Shown piece by piece: positions 1-7,011 of a stretch of 64,000 nucleotides of DNA. The stretch comes from Arthrobacter cavernae. Lineage in GTDB: Bacteria > Actinomycetota > Actinomycetes > Actinomycetales > Micrococcaceae. The position numbers and the translations under genes are program-made. The notes below the pieces were generated by a model. It searched no databases. It saw only the letters and a list, made by a program, of their open reading frames with translations, and was not told the DNA's origin. Location of the stretch: NCBI RefSeq assembly GCF_017368795.1, contig NZ_JAFNLL010000029.1:39980-103979 (forward strand). The letters are read 5' to 3'. Numbering within the stretch: the stretch's first letter is position 1; every line of letters starts with the position of its first letter.

Positions 1-427
1 CGATGATGGGGCCCACGAGCGGCCCAGCCCCGGCGATGGCGGCGAAGTGGTGGCCGAACAGCACGTTCCGGTCGGTGCGGACGTAGTCCTTGCCGTCGGC
101 CTTGTATTCGGCCGGGGTGGCACGGCGGTCATTGGGTTTGAGCAGGTAGCGCTCGATGAACTTGGAGTAGAAGCGGTAGCCGATCAGGTAGGTGCAGACC
201 GCGGCGAAGACGAACCAGATCGCGTTCACCGTTTCCCCGCGGACCAGGGCCACCATGAACCAGGCGACGGCGCCGAGCAGGGAAATGGCCGCCCAGACAG
301 CAACCTTGGCCGGGGTCCACTTCCGCTCCGCGGCCTCGCGGACGGCGTCGTCCACGGCGGGTGCGGGCAGGGTGGGGTCACGTTCCATTACTGCGAGGGC
401 CGGTTGTTCGTCTGCGGGTCTGCCCAT
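1..427 (-). CDS. cstA: CstA-family carbon starvation permease, N-terminal part (cut by window edge)
   Basis: The reverse strand reads from an ATG at 427 to the window edge without a stop, so only about 142 residues of the usual ~700+ are present. A strong AGGAGG ribosome site lies just upstream of the ATG. After a hydrophilic N-terminus come two membrane segments and then the family signature: GYRFYSKFI, the [14 protein letters not shown] loop (here [10 protein letters not shown]) and [17 protein letters not shown]. CstA proteins are inner-membrane peptide or pyruvate importers induced at carbon limitation. Only the family is certain; the substrate cannot be read from this fragment. Confidence 0.9.
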   Translation of the reverse strand, partial: MGRPADEQPALAVMERDPTLPAPAVDDAVREAAERKWTPAKVAVWAAISLLGAVAWFMVALVRGETVNAIWFVFAAVCTYLIGYRFYSKFIERYLLKPNDRRATPAEYKADGKDYVRTDRNVLFGHHFAAIAGAGPLVGPII

Positions 428-593
428 GTCTCCTCCTTGAGATGAAGTGCCGGTGCATGCTGCGGTGCTCCAGTCCACAGCACCCTAGCAAGGGGGACGG
501 ACAGGACAGCGGGCGCGGCGGGCTTGTCGAAAGGCTGCTCGGTGAACGGCGGCAACCGTGCGCCGGACGCAGCGGCTCCCGGCCAAAGCCCGG

Positions 594-881
594 TCACATT
601 GCGTGGCCCAGCCGCGCCTCGCAGAGGTCCAGCCAGCGGATTTCGGCTTCGGCCTGGAAGATCAGGGAATCCAGCACGAGCAGCCGGGCAGAGTCCGCCG
701 GCCGCTGGTTGGCGGCCGTGTCCTTCCGGCCAGGGTGGTATAGACCTGGCCGATGTTCAGCGGTCAGGCCGATGATCAGCGGCCAGACGGCCCCGACGCG
801 GCTTTCAAACTCGGCGCGCAGCTGATAGCCGTGTCGGGGCTGTTCCTGCAGCAGTGCCAGGATGCTGTGCCGGATGCTCAT
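594..881 (-). pseudogene. Decayed PadR-family regulator (internal deletion and frame disruption)
   Basis: The 95-codon frame begins with a good ribosome site (AAGGAG) and a normal PadR N-terminus (MSIRHSILALLQEQPRHGYQ). It ends with a normal PadR C-terminus (LIFQAEAEIRWLDLCEARL). The middle does not fit: after VWPL the winged-helix strand NIGQVYTTLA, expected next, is found in the +1 frame, and most of the ~180-residue family length is missing. This is what an internal deletion plus frameshift would leave. The two ends happen to share one frame, so a short chimeric protein could still be made, but it would lack the wing and dimer helix. PadR proteins normally repress neighbouring transporter or stress genes. 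Confidence 0.75.
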
Positions 882-917
882 GGGGGCTCCTTGCGGACAG
901 GGAGGGCGCGGACACGT

Positions 918-1901
918 TCAGAGGAGCAGCAGAACCTTGCCCACGTGCTCGCCGGAATCGAAATACTCGTGGGCCTGCCGGACCTGCTCCAGAGGGAACG
1001 ACTTCGCCACGAGCGGCTTGATCCTGCCGTCGCTGAGCATGGGCCAGATGAACTCGCGCACGGCGTTCATGATGACGGCCTTTTCCTCGACCGGGCGCGG
1101 CCGCAGGGAGGTGCCGATAATCGCGGCGCGCTTGCGGAGCAGCTGGCCGAGATCGACCTCGCCCTTGGCCCCGCCCTGCAGGCCGATGACGATCAGCCGG
1201 CCGTAGTCGGCCAGGGCGTCGATGTTCTGCTGGAGGTATTTGGCACCGACGACGTCGAGGATCACGTCCGCGCCTTTGCCGCCGTTCTGCGCCTTGAGGC
1301 TTTCCGGGAAGTTCTCTTCGGCGTAATTGATGGCGATGTCCGCGCCCAGGAAGGCTTTGGCGGTGCCGACTTTTTCGTCGCTGCCGGCCGTTGCGGCCAC
1401 GGTGGCGCCAACCGCCTTCGCAAGCTGGATCGCCATGGTGCCGATGCCGCCCGTGGCTCCGTGGATCAGGACCGTCTCACCGGCTTGCAGCTGCGCGGTC
1501 ATGATCAGGTTCGAGTAGACCGTGGCCGCGACCTCGGGCAGCGATGCGGCGGTGACCAGGTCAACGCCGTCGGGAAGCCGCAGGACCTGTTCGGCGGACA
1601 CGGCCACCTGCTGGGCGTAGCCGCCACCGGCGAGCAGCGCCACCACCTTGTCCCCGAGCGAGAACGCCTTGGTGACACCGGGGCCGAAGGCCGCGATGCG
1701 GCCGGAAACTTCCAGTCCCGGAACTTCGGAGGCTCCGGGGGGCGGCGGGTAGTGTCCCCGGCGCTGCTGGACATCCGCGCGGTTGAGACCGGCCGCGACG
1801 ACGTCGATCAGCACCTCGCCCGGTCCCGGCACGGGAGCCGGGACCTCGCGGATCTCGAGGACTTCGGGCCCGCCCGGGGTGGAGATGTAGACGGCTTTCA
1901 T
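918..1901 (-). CDS. NAD(P)H-quinone oxidoreductase (zinc-less MDR, PIG3 type)
   Basis: A 327-residue medium-chain dehydrogenase of the quinone oxidoreductase/PIG3 branch. The N-terminal GroES-like fold (about residues 1-120) holds GLNRADVQQRRGHYPPPPG, the typical start of the PIG3 group. The Rossmann half begins with HGATGGIGTMA at about 147-157, the NADPH-binding loop. Catalytic zinc ligands of alcohol dehydrogenases are absent. The reaction is expected to be one- or two-electron reduction of quinones by NADPH in the cytoplasm. The start is placed at the ATG at 1901 because the frame further upstream only runs antisense through the tRNA-Ser gene. Confidence 0.88.
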   Translation of the reverse strand: MKAVYISTPGGPEVLEIREVPAPVPGPGEVLIDVVAAGLNRADVQQRRGHYPPPPGASEVPGLEVSGRIAAFGPGVTKAFSLGDKVVALLAGGGYAQQVAVSAEQVLRLPDGVDLVTAASLPEVAATVYSNLIMTAQLQAGETVLIHGATGGIGTMAIQLAKAVGATVAATAGSDEKVGTAKAFLGADIAINYAEENFPESLKAQNGGKGADVILDVVGAKYLQQNIDALADYGRLIVIGLQGGAKGEVDLGQLLRKRAAIIGTSLRPRPVEEKAVIMNAVREFIWPMLSDGRIKPLVAKSFPLEQVRQAHEYFDSGEHVGKVLLLL

Positions 1902-2010
1902 GACGTGCTCCCGATTCCTGGCTGATGCGTGCAAGTGGCTGCCCGTCCGCGTGGAACACGGCGTCCGGTGTTTTGGTGCAGCCAACTCCCTATGAAACAC
2001 TACTAGGCAG

Positions 2011-2098
2011 GGAAGGTTGTCCGAGCGGCCTAAGGAGCTGGTCTTGAAAACCAGTGTGCGGTAACCCCGCACCAAGGGTTCAAATCCCTTACCTTCCG
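2011..2098 (+). tRNA. tRNA-Ser (anticodon TGA)
   Basis: A seven-base acceptor stem (GGAAGGT pairing with ACCTTCC) encloses a complete class II cloverleaf. The anticodon stem CTGGT/ACCAG carries the loop CTTGAAA, giving anticodon TGA. The long variable arm is typical of serine tRNAs, and the T-loop reads GGTTCAAATCC. The discriminator G is at 2098 and CCA is not encoded. A terminator follows directly. Confidence 0.97.
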
Positions 2099-2105
2099 CC
2101 CATGG

Positions 2106-2146
2106 GACGTCCCGGATTCTGTTGCAGAGTCCGGGGCGTCTTTTTT
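2106..2146 (+). terminator. Intrinsic terminator after tRNA-Ser(TGA)
   Basis: An 11-bp stem with one mismatch (GACGTCCCGGA at 2106-2116 with TCCGGGGCGTC at 2130-2140) is followed by six T residues at 2141-2146. It ends the tRNA transcript. Confidence 0.88.
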
Positions 2147-2301
2147 GTTGTCCGCCACGTTGTCCGTTCACGCGATCTGAGAACTGACCTTCAGAAGAGC
2201 ATTGAAACTGTCACGGGCCCGGCATAGGGTTCTGTCTGTCTCCACCACTCACTCAGAAGACCGCGGCCTCCGGGCCCGGAACAGACACAGGAGCCATACC
2301 C

Positions 2302-3087
2302 ATGCCAACACCTGACATCACCCCCGGCGCACCCTGCTGGATCGACCTGATGACCTCGGACACCGAAAAAGCCAAGTCCTTCTACAACGCTCTCTTCGGC
2401 TGGACCTACGAGACCGGTGACGAGGAAAAGTACGGCGGCTATATCACGGCATCAAAGAACGGCCAGATGGTGGCCGGGATCATGCAGAAGCAGGAAGACA
2501 TGGCTCAGATGCCGGATGTCTGGTCCACGTACCTGCGCACGGATGACATCAAGGCCACCACGGCGGCAGCCACCGCCAACGGCGGCCAGGTCTACATGGA
2601 GCCTATGGAAATCCCGGAGCAGGGCAGCATGGCGATGTACGCCGACCCGTCCGGAGCGGCCATCGGCGCCTGGCAGTTCGGCGAGATGAAGGGCTACGAG
2701 CTCGCCGCTGAATCGGGAGCGCCGGCCTGGCACGAACTGCTGTCCAAGGACTTTGCCGCGGCTGTCGGCTTCTACGAGAACGTCTTCGCCTGGGACACGT
2801 CAGTGGTGGGCGACACCGACGAATTCCGCTATTCCACGCTCGGCGCCGGGGACGACGCCAAGGCCGGCATCATGGACGCTTCAGGCTTCCTGCCCGAGGA
2901 GGTTCCGTCCCACTGGGGCGTGTACTTCGCGGTGGACAAGGTGGACTCCACCGTGGAACAGGCCCTCGCGCTCGGTGCCACGGTCATCCAGCCAGCCGAG
3001 GACACCCCGTTCGGCCGCCTGTGCACGCTGAACGATCCGACGGGCGCCACCTTCAAACTCGTCGAGGATCTGAAGCTGGCAGGTTAG
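2302..3087 (+). CDS. Two-domain VOC (glyoxalase/bleomycin-resistance fold) protein
   Basis: A 261-residue protein made of two VOC modules, about residues 5-125 and 135-258. Each starts with the bab-b motif (CWIDLMTSDTEKAKSFYNALFGW; WHELLSKDFAAAVGFYENVFAW). This resembles the actinobacterial family of duplicated VOC proteins that includes mycobacterial CFP30B. The ATG is preceded by AGGAG. The enzyme class (hydrolase, dioxygenase or resistance protein) cannot be decided from sequence. It stands alone and converges on the amino-acid permease across a shared hairpin. Confidence 0.85.
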   Translation: MPTPDITPGAPCWIDLMTSDTEKAKSFYNALFGWTYETGDEEKYGGYITASKNGQMVAGIMQKQEDMAQMPDVWSTYLRTDDIKATTAAATANGGQVYMEPMEIPEQGSMAMYADPSGAAIGAWQFGEMKGYELAAESGAPAWHELLSKDFAAAVGFYENVFAWDTSVVGDTDEFRYSTLGAGDDAKAGIMDASGFLPEEVPSHWGVYFAVDKVDSTVEQALALGATVIQPAEDTPFGRLCTLNDPTGATFKLVEDLKLAG

Positions 3088-3110
3088 GCCTCCACAGAAA
3101 CTGATGTCAC

Positions 3111-3146
3111 GGCAATGCCCCCAAGACTTGTCTTGGGGGCATTGCC
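3111..3146. terminator. Bidirectional terminator between convergent genes
   Basis: A perfect 17-bp inverted repeat (arms 3111-3127 and 3130-3146) with a two-base loop lies between the stop codons of the VOC gene (+) and cycA (-). Short T/A tracts on both sides make it usable from either direction. Confidence 0.85.
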
Positions 3147-3160
3147 TTTCGCTCAGCCTC

Positions 3161-4627
3161 CTACTTCTGCGCCAGCTCCGGTTCCTGTACCTGCCCGGAT
3201 TCCTGCTCCAGCTCGGCCCGGAACTCCGCGTAGCGGGCCAGGTGCGTGGGACGGCGGCGCAGGATGAACCAGGCGACCCCGAGCACCACGAACCAGAGCG
3301 GCGTGACCAGCAGCGCGGTGAGCGTGTCCGGCTGGGTGGTCAGCGTCCAGAGCACGAAGGCGAAGAAGGCGAACACCGTCCAGACCATCGGAATGCCGCC
3401 GGGCATCTTGAACTTGGACCCGTCATGCAGCTGCGGGCGGCGCTTGCGGAAGGCAAGGTAGCTGGCCAGGATGATCGACCAGACGAAGACGAAGCAGACG
3501 GCGGACACGGTGGTCACCATGTCGAAGGCCTTGCCGATGTCCTGGCCCGCGTACATGAGCACGACGCCGGAGAGCAGCAGCACGCAGGACAGGAACAGGG
3601 CGTTCTGCGGCACCTTGCGGCGGGACAGCTTGCTGAACACGGCAGGGGCGTCGCCCTCCTGGGCCAGGCCGTAGACCATGCGCGAGGTGGAGTAGATGCC
3701 GGAGTTGGCCGAGGACATGGCCGAGGACAGGACCACCAGGTTGACGATGGTCGCGGCGGCGCCGAGGCCGGCCAGGGAGAACATGGCGATGAAGGGGCTG
3801 TGCCCGGCGGCGAACTGGGTCCACGGGGTGACGGACATCAGGATGATGAGGGCACCCACGTAGAAGAGCAGCACGCGGATGGGGATCGAGTTGATGGCCT
3901 TGGGCAGGTTCTTCTCCGGGTTCTTGGCCTCGGCGGCCGTGGTGCCCACCAGTTCGATCCCGACAAAGGCGAACACGGCAATCTGGAAGCCGGCCACGAA
4001 GCCCATGAACTCGTTCGGGAAGAAGCCGCCGTGGCTCCACAGGTTGGTGAAGCTGGCCGGTCCGGCGTCGGACTGGAAGCCGCTGAAGATCATGAACAGG
4101 CCCACCACGATCAATGCCGCAATGGCGATGATCTTGATCAGGGCGAACCAGAACTCGGTCTCACCGAAGGCCTTGACCGTGGCCAGGTTCAGGAGCAGCA
4201 GGATGGCCACGGTGGCCAGGCCCGGCACCCACAGAGGGAGGCCCGGCCAGAGTTCCTGGGAGTAGCCCGCGATCGCGATGACGTCCGCGATTCCGGTGAC
4301 CACCCAGCAGAACCAGTAGGTCCAGCCGGTGAAGAAGCCGGCCCACGGGCCCAGCAGGTCCGCGGCGAAATCGCTGAAAGACTTGTAGTTCAGGTTGGAC
4401 AGCAGCAGCTCGCCCATGGCCCGCATGACGAAGAACAGCATGAAGCCGATGATCATGTAGACGAAGATGACGGAGGGCCCGGCCGCCGAGATGGTCTTGC
4501 CCGAGCCCATGAACAGGCCGGTGCCGATGGCGCCGCCGATCGCGATGAGCTGGATGTGGCGATTGCTGAGCTGCCGTTCAAGGTGGGGTGAACCGGCAGC
4601 AGTGGAAGGTGGGCGCTGAATCGTCAT
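3161..4627 (-). CDS. cycA: CycA-like D-serine/D-alanine/glycine permease (APC superfamily)
   Basis: A 488-residue, 12-helix amino-acid permease. Long stretches match the Escherichia coli CycA family as I remember it: LSNRHIQLIAIGGAIGTGLF, GKTISAAGPS, FADLL-type loop (FAADLLGPWAG), FTGWTYWFCWV and AFVGIELVGTTAAE. The CycA branch imports glycine, D-alanine, D-serine and cycloserine by proton symport. The start is placed at the ATG at 4627 (MTIQRPP), which has GGAG 8 bases upstream; the in-frame ATG at 4639 has no ribosome site. A tandem glycine riboswitch and a hairpin lie in the leader, which independently supports glycine as substrate. Confidence 0.9.
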   Translation of the reverse strand: MTIQRPPSTAAGSPHLERQLSNRHIQLIAIGGAIGTGLFMGSGKTISAAGPSVIFVYMIIGFMLFFVMRAMGELLLSNLNYKSFSDFAADLLGPWAGFFTGWTYWFCWVVTGIADVIAIAGYSQELWPGLPLWVPGLATVAILLLLNLATVKAFGETEFWFALIKIIAIAALIVVGLFMIFSGFQSDAGPASFTNLWSHGGFFPNEFMGFVAGFQIAVFAFVGIELVGTTAAEAKNPEKNLPKAINSIPIRVLLFYVGALIILMSVTPWTQFAAGHSPFIAMFSLAGLGAAATIVNLVVLSSAMSSANSGIYSTSRMVYGLAQEGDAPAVFSKLSRRKVPQNALFLSCVLLLSGVVLMYAGQDIGKAFDMVTTVSAVCFVFVWSIILASYLAFRKRRPQLHDGSKFKMPGGIPMVWTVFAFFAFVLWTLTTQPDTLTALLVTPLWFVVLGVAWFILRRRPTHLARYAEFRAELEQESGQVQEPELAQK

Positions 4628-4646
4628 GAGGAACTCCATCGTTCAG

Positions 4647-4667
4647 GTGGCACGGGGGGGGTGCCAC
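4647..4667 (-). promoter_or_regulatory. Leader hairpin between glycine riboswitch and cycA
   Basis: A 7-bp perfect stem (GTGGCAC with GTGCCAC) carries a loop of seven C residues in the mRNA. It lies between the second glycine aptamer and the cycA ribosome site. There is no U-tract after it, so it is not a classical terminator. It could be part of the expression platform, for example by pairing of the C-rich loop with the G-rich ribosome site (GAUGGAG). That mechanism is an inference. Confidence 0.5.
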
Positions 4668-4677
4668 GATGATTCGG

Positions 4678-4882
4678 GTTCCTCCCCGCTCTGTCGTGGA
4701 CCTGAGAGTTTCCGCGCCCCCTGCTTGCACAGGGCCCGCTTGCACCTTCGGTGAGCCCGGTAGACCGGACTGCTTTCCAGAGTTGCCTCGCCGCGGCGGT
4801 ACATGGGCCTGAGAGATTCCTGGGGAGGATTTGCTCCTACGGCGCCTGCTGAATGTACCGGCAGGACTCTCCCGCCGCAGAT
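4678..4882 (-). promoter_or_regulatory. Tandem glycine riboswitch (two gcvT-type aptamers)
   Basis: On the reverse strand two aptamers follow each other. Aptamer 1 has GGCGGGAGAG, GGCGCCGUAGGAGCAAA, CCCCAGGAAUCUCUCAGGCCC. Aptamer 2 has GGCGAGGCAACUCUGGA, CACCGAAGGUGCAAGC, GGCGCGGAAACUCUCAGG. The GGAGAG-type openings and the AAUCUCUCAGG/AAACUCUCAGG closings are the hallmark of glycine aptamers. The short gap between aptamers is the classic tandem arrangement. It lies 50-250 bases before cycA. Transporter-linked glycine riboswitches are generally expected to turn the gene off when glycine is abundant, but direction cannot be read here. Confidence 0.92.
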
Positions 4883-4972
4883 CATAAGCGTCTTCACTTG
4901 TCAGTGATGCGGCTCACACATTAGCGGAAAAGGGGGGCCCGCCGCAAGTGCGCCGCAATTGCGCAGCGGGAA

Positions 4973-6958
4973 TTACAGGCCGAGGATGCTCCGCGCGATT
5001 TCATCGGCATCACGCAGGGTGCGCTGGCCGCTGGTGTACGCCGGGCCCTCTGCCGGCCGGGCTTCGGCGGCGATGGCGGTCCCCCACTGGGCGGCGGACA
5101 ACTGCAGTCCGAGCACATAGATGCCTTCCGTCACCGAGCCGTTGGCGCCCACGGGCCGGTACGGGTGCGGCTCCACGTCCAGGCCCGAGGTCTGCACCGG
5201 GCTGCCCTCGGCCGTCATCATGACCTTGGCCCGGACCAGGCCGTCGGCGAGCAGCTGCCGAAGGATCGGCGAGACGTTGATGGCCACCCGGTTGGCCGGC
5301 GACATCGCCTCGATGAGGGTCCGGGCTTCCACGGGTGCGTCGTGGACCCACGGCGAGACCGCGCGGAACACCCCGGCACCCCGGTCCACGCTGAATTTGG
5401 GGTCCGGTCCCACGAAGCTCACGACGCCGGCCCTCGCCAGGGCGGCCAGCTGTGCCGAACGCAGCGCGGGCGGCCCGCTGGCCAGCCCCTCGACGAACGA
5501 CTCGAACCAGCCACGCAGTTCGGCCACCCACGACTCATCGGTGATACCGCCGTCGGCCACTGCCGTCTTGAGAATCGCACGTCCGGTGTGCAGGGCACCG
5601 ATGGCCATCTTGACAGGGTCCGCCTCGCCCAGCGCGGAGCGCCTGGCGTCGTCGTCCAGGTAGTCGACGACGGCGTCGTCGAGTTCCGCGCGGGAGCCGA
5701 ACGAGCGCCCGGCCAGCGGTGCGGCCAGCCCGGGCAGGTTCAGCCGCCGGGACGCGACGACGTGCTTGTGCACAAGGCCGGCCACCACGGCTTCCCAGCT
5801 GCCGGCGGCGTGGGCATGCGGCCGCAGGGCATCGTCCAGGGCCGCGAGGAACTCCTCCGCGTCACTCACCGCGACGGGTTCCGAACGCGCCAGCGTGGCG
5901 TAATAGGCCCACAGGGCGTCACGGTGCAGGAGCGGCCAGAGGTCGTGGTCGAAGCCGGGCTGGATGCCCGCCGCCTTGAATCGCGCGACGGCGGACTCCG
6001 TCAGGTACCGCAGCGTGATGCTCCGGGCGTAGTACCCGTCCAGGCCCGCCTTGGCGCGGTACGGCGTGCCGCGCCGGGACGCGGCGACGATCCGCGGCTC
6101 CCGGCCGGAGGGACGGTATTCGAGCACCCCGCCGGCCTCGACGAACACGCCGCCGCGACCCTCGGTCAGCTGGCCCATGACGTCGAAGAAGTTCAGGCCC
6201 ATGCCGCGCACCAAAACGGTTTCCTGGTCCGGCACCTGCTGCCAGTCGACGTCGGCCGGCGCGGCGGGCGGCACGTACAGCAGGCCGAGTTCCTCCGCGG
6301 CGTCCTTGAAGGCGCGCTGTTCGGGGTTCAGCCGGGATTCGATGTGGCCGAGCGCGAGGACGAGCGAATCGACGGCGAGGCTGCCGCCGTCGTCGAGTTC
6401 GACGTCGAACCCTCCTGCGGCGGGCCGGGCGGCCGTCGCGCTGCTTGCGTGGAAGGTGACCGTGACGCCGTCGGGCAGCCGCTCAAGCAGTTCCGCCAGC
6501 GTCCAGCGCAGGTAGCGCCCGTACAGTGCCCGACTGGGGAAGTTGTCCGACTCCAGGCCGGCCAGCTCGGCACGCTCCGCGTCGCTCAGCGCTGTGCCGT
6601 CTTGACCACCGCCGCCCTGCCCACCGCCGTCCTGCCGGCGGGCCGAGCGCCACTGGTCAAAGGAGCCGCCGGCCAGGGGCGGCGCGAGGCCGGGTTCTTC
6701 GGGGATCAGCGTGGGGTAGAAGGACTGCGTGTTCATCAGGTACAGCCGCGACTGGCCGGGCTGCCAGACGTGCCCGGGACCGGCCGGGAAGGGGTCCACG
6801 ACGTCGATGTGCAGCGAGCGTCCGGGCGCGGCCGGAGCGTCCCCGGACCGGGCTGCGGCGGCGGCCCAGTTGGCGAGCAAGCGCTCCAGCACGCTGGTGC
6901 CGCGGGGGCCCGCCCCGATCAATGCCACACGGATGTTCTGCGATTTGCCCACGGTCAA
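4973..6958 (-). CDS. FAD/NAD(P)-binding protein (NAD_binding_9 family)
   Basis: A ~661-residue protein starting with a dinucleotide fold, RVALIGAGPRGTSVLERLL, followed by WQPGQSRLYLMNTQ and a second nucleotide-binding region (VLVRGMGLNFFDVMGQL). This layout belongs to the PF13454-type FAD-NAD(P)-binding proteins found in actinobacteria; their substrate is generally unknown, and N-hydroxylase-like or lysine/ornithine oxygenase relationships have been suggested. The start is uncertain: TTG at 6958 has AGGAAG six bases upstream, while GTG at 6952 is further from it. It is transcribed divergently from the S9 peptidase, leaving a very short shared promoter. Confidence 0.8.
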   Translation of the reverse strand: MTVGKSQNIRVALIGAGPRGTSVLERLLANWAAAAARSGDAPAAPGRSLHIDVVDPFPAGPGHVWQPGQSRLYLMNTQSFYPTLIPEEPGLAPPLAGGSFDQWRSARRQDGGGQGGGGQDGTALSDAERAELAGLESDNFPSRALYGRYLRWTLAELLERLPDGVTVTFHASSATAARPAAGGFDVELDDGGSLAVDSLVLALGHIESRLNPEQRAFKDAAEELGLLYVPPAAPADVDWQQVPDQETVLVRGMGLNFFDVMGQLTEGRGGVFVEAGGVLEYRPSGREPRIVAASRRGTPYRAKAGLDGYYARSITLRYLTESAVARFKAAGIQPGFDHDLWPLLHRDALWAYYATLARSEPVAVSDAEEFLAALDDALRPHAHAAGSWEAVVAGLVHKHVVASRRLNLPGLAAPLAGRSFGSRAELDDAVVDYLDDDARRSALGEADPVKMAIGALHTGRAILKTAVADGGITDESWVAELRGWFESFVEGLASGPPALRSAQLAALARAGVVSFVGPDPKFSVDRGAGVFRAVSPWVHDAPVEARTLIEAMSPANRVAINVSPILRQLLADGLVRAKVMMTAEGSPVQTSGLDVEPHPYRPVGANGSVTEGIYVLGLQLSAAQWGTAIAAEARPAEGPAYTSGQRTLRDADEIARSILGL

Positions 6959-7011
6959 GCCTAACTTCCTGTGACTTGCTTCCTGCTGGAGGGTGTTGCT
7001 TGGATGGATCG

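Noticed and set aside
753..1925. 390-codon plus-strand open frame
   Set aside because: Shadow of the quinone oxidoreductase gene with no family features.
1902..2171. N-terminal extension of the quinone oxidoreductase frame
   Set aside because: It reads antisense through the tRNA-Ser gene; homology starts at MKAVYIS (1901).
4643..4897. 84-codon frame in the cycA leader
   Set aside because: It lies in the glycine riboswitch; the sequence is explained by RNA structure.
5165..6964. 599-codon plus-strand frame
   Set aside because: Antisense shadow of the FAD-binding protein, composition typical of high-GC shadows.
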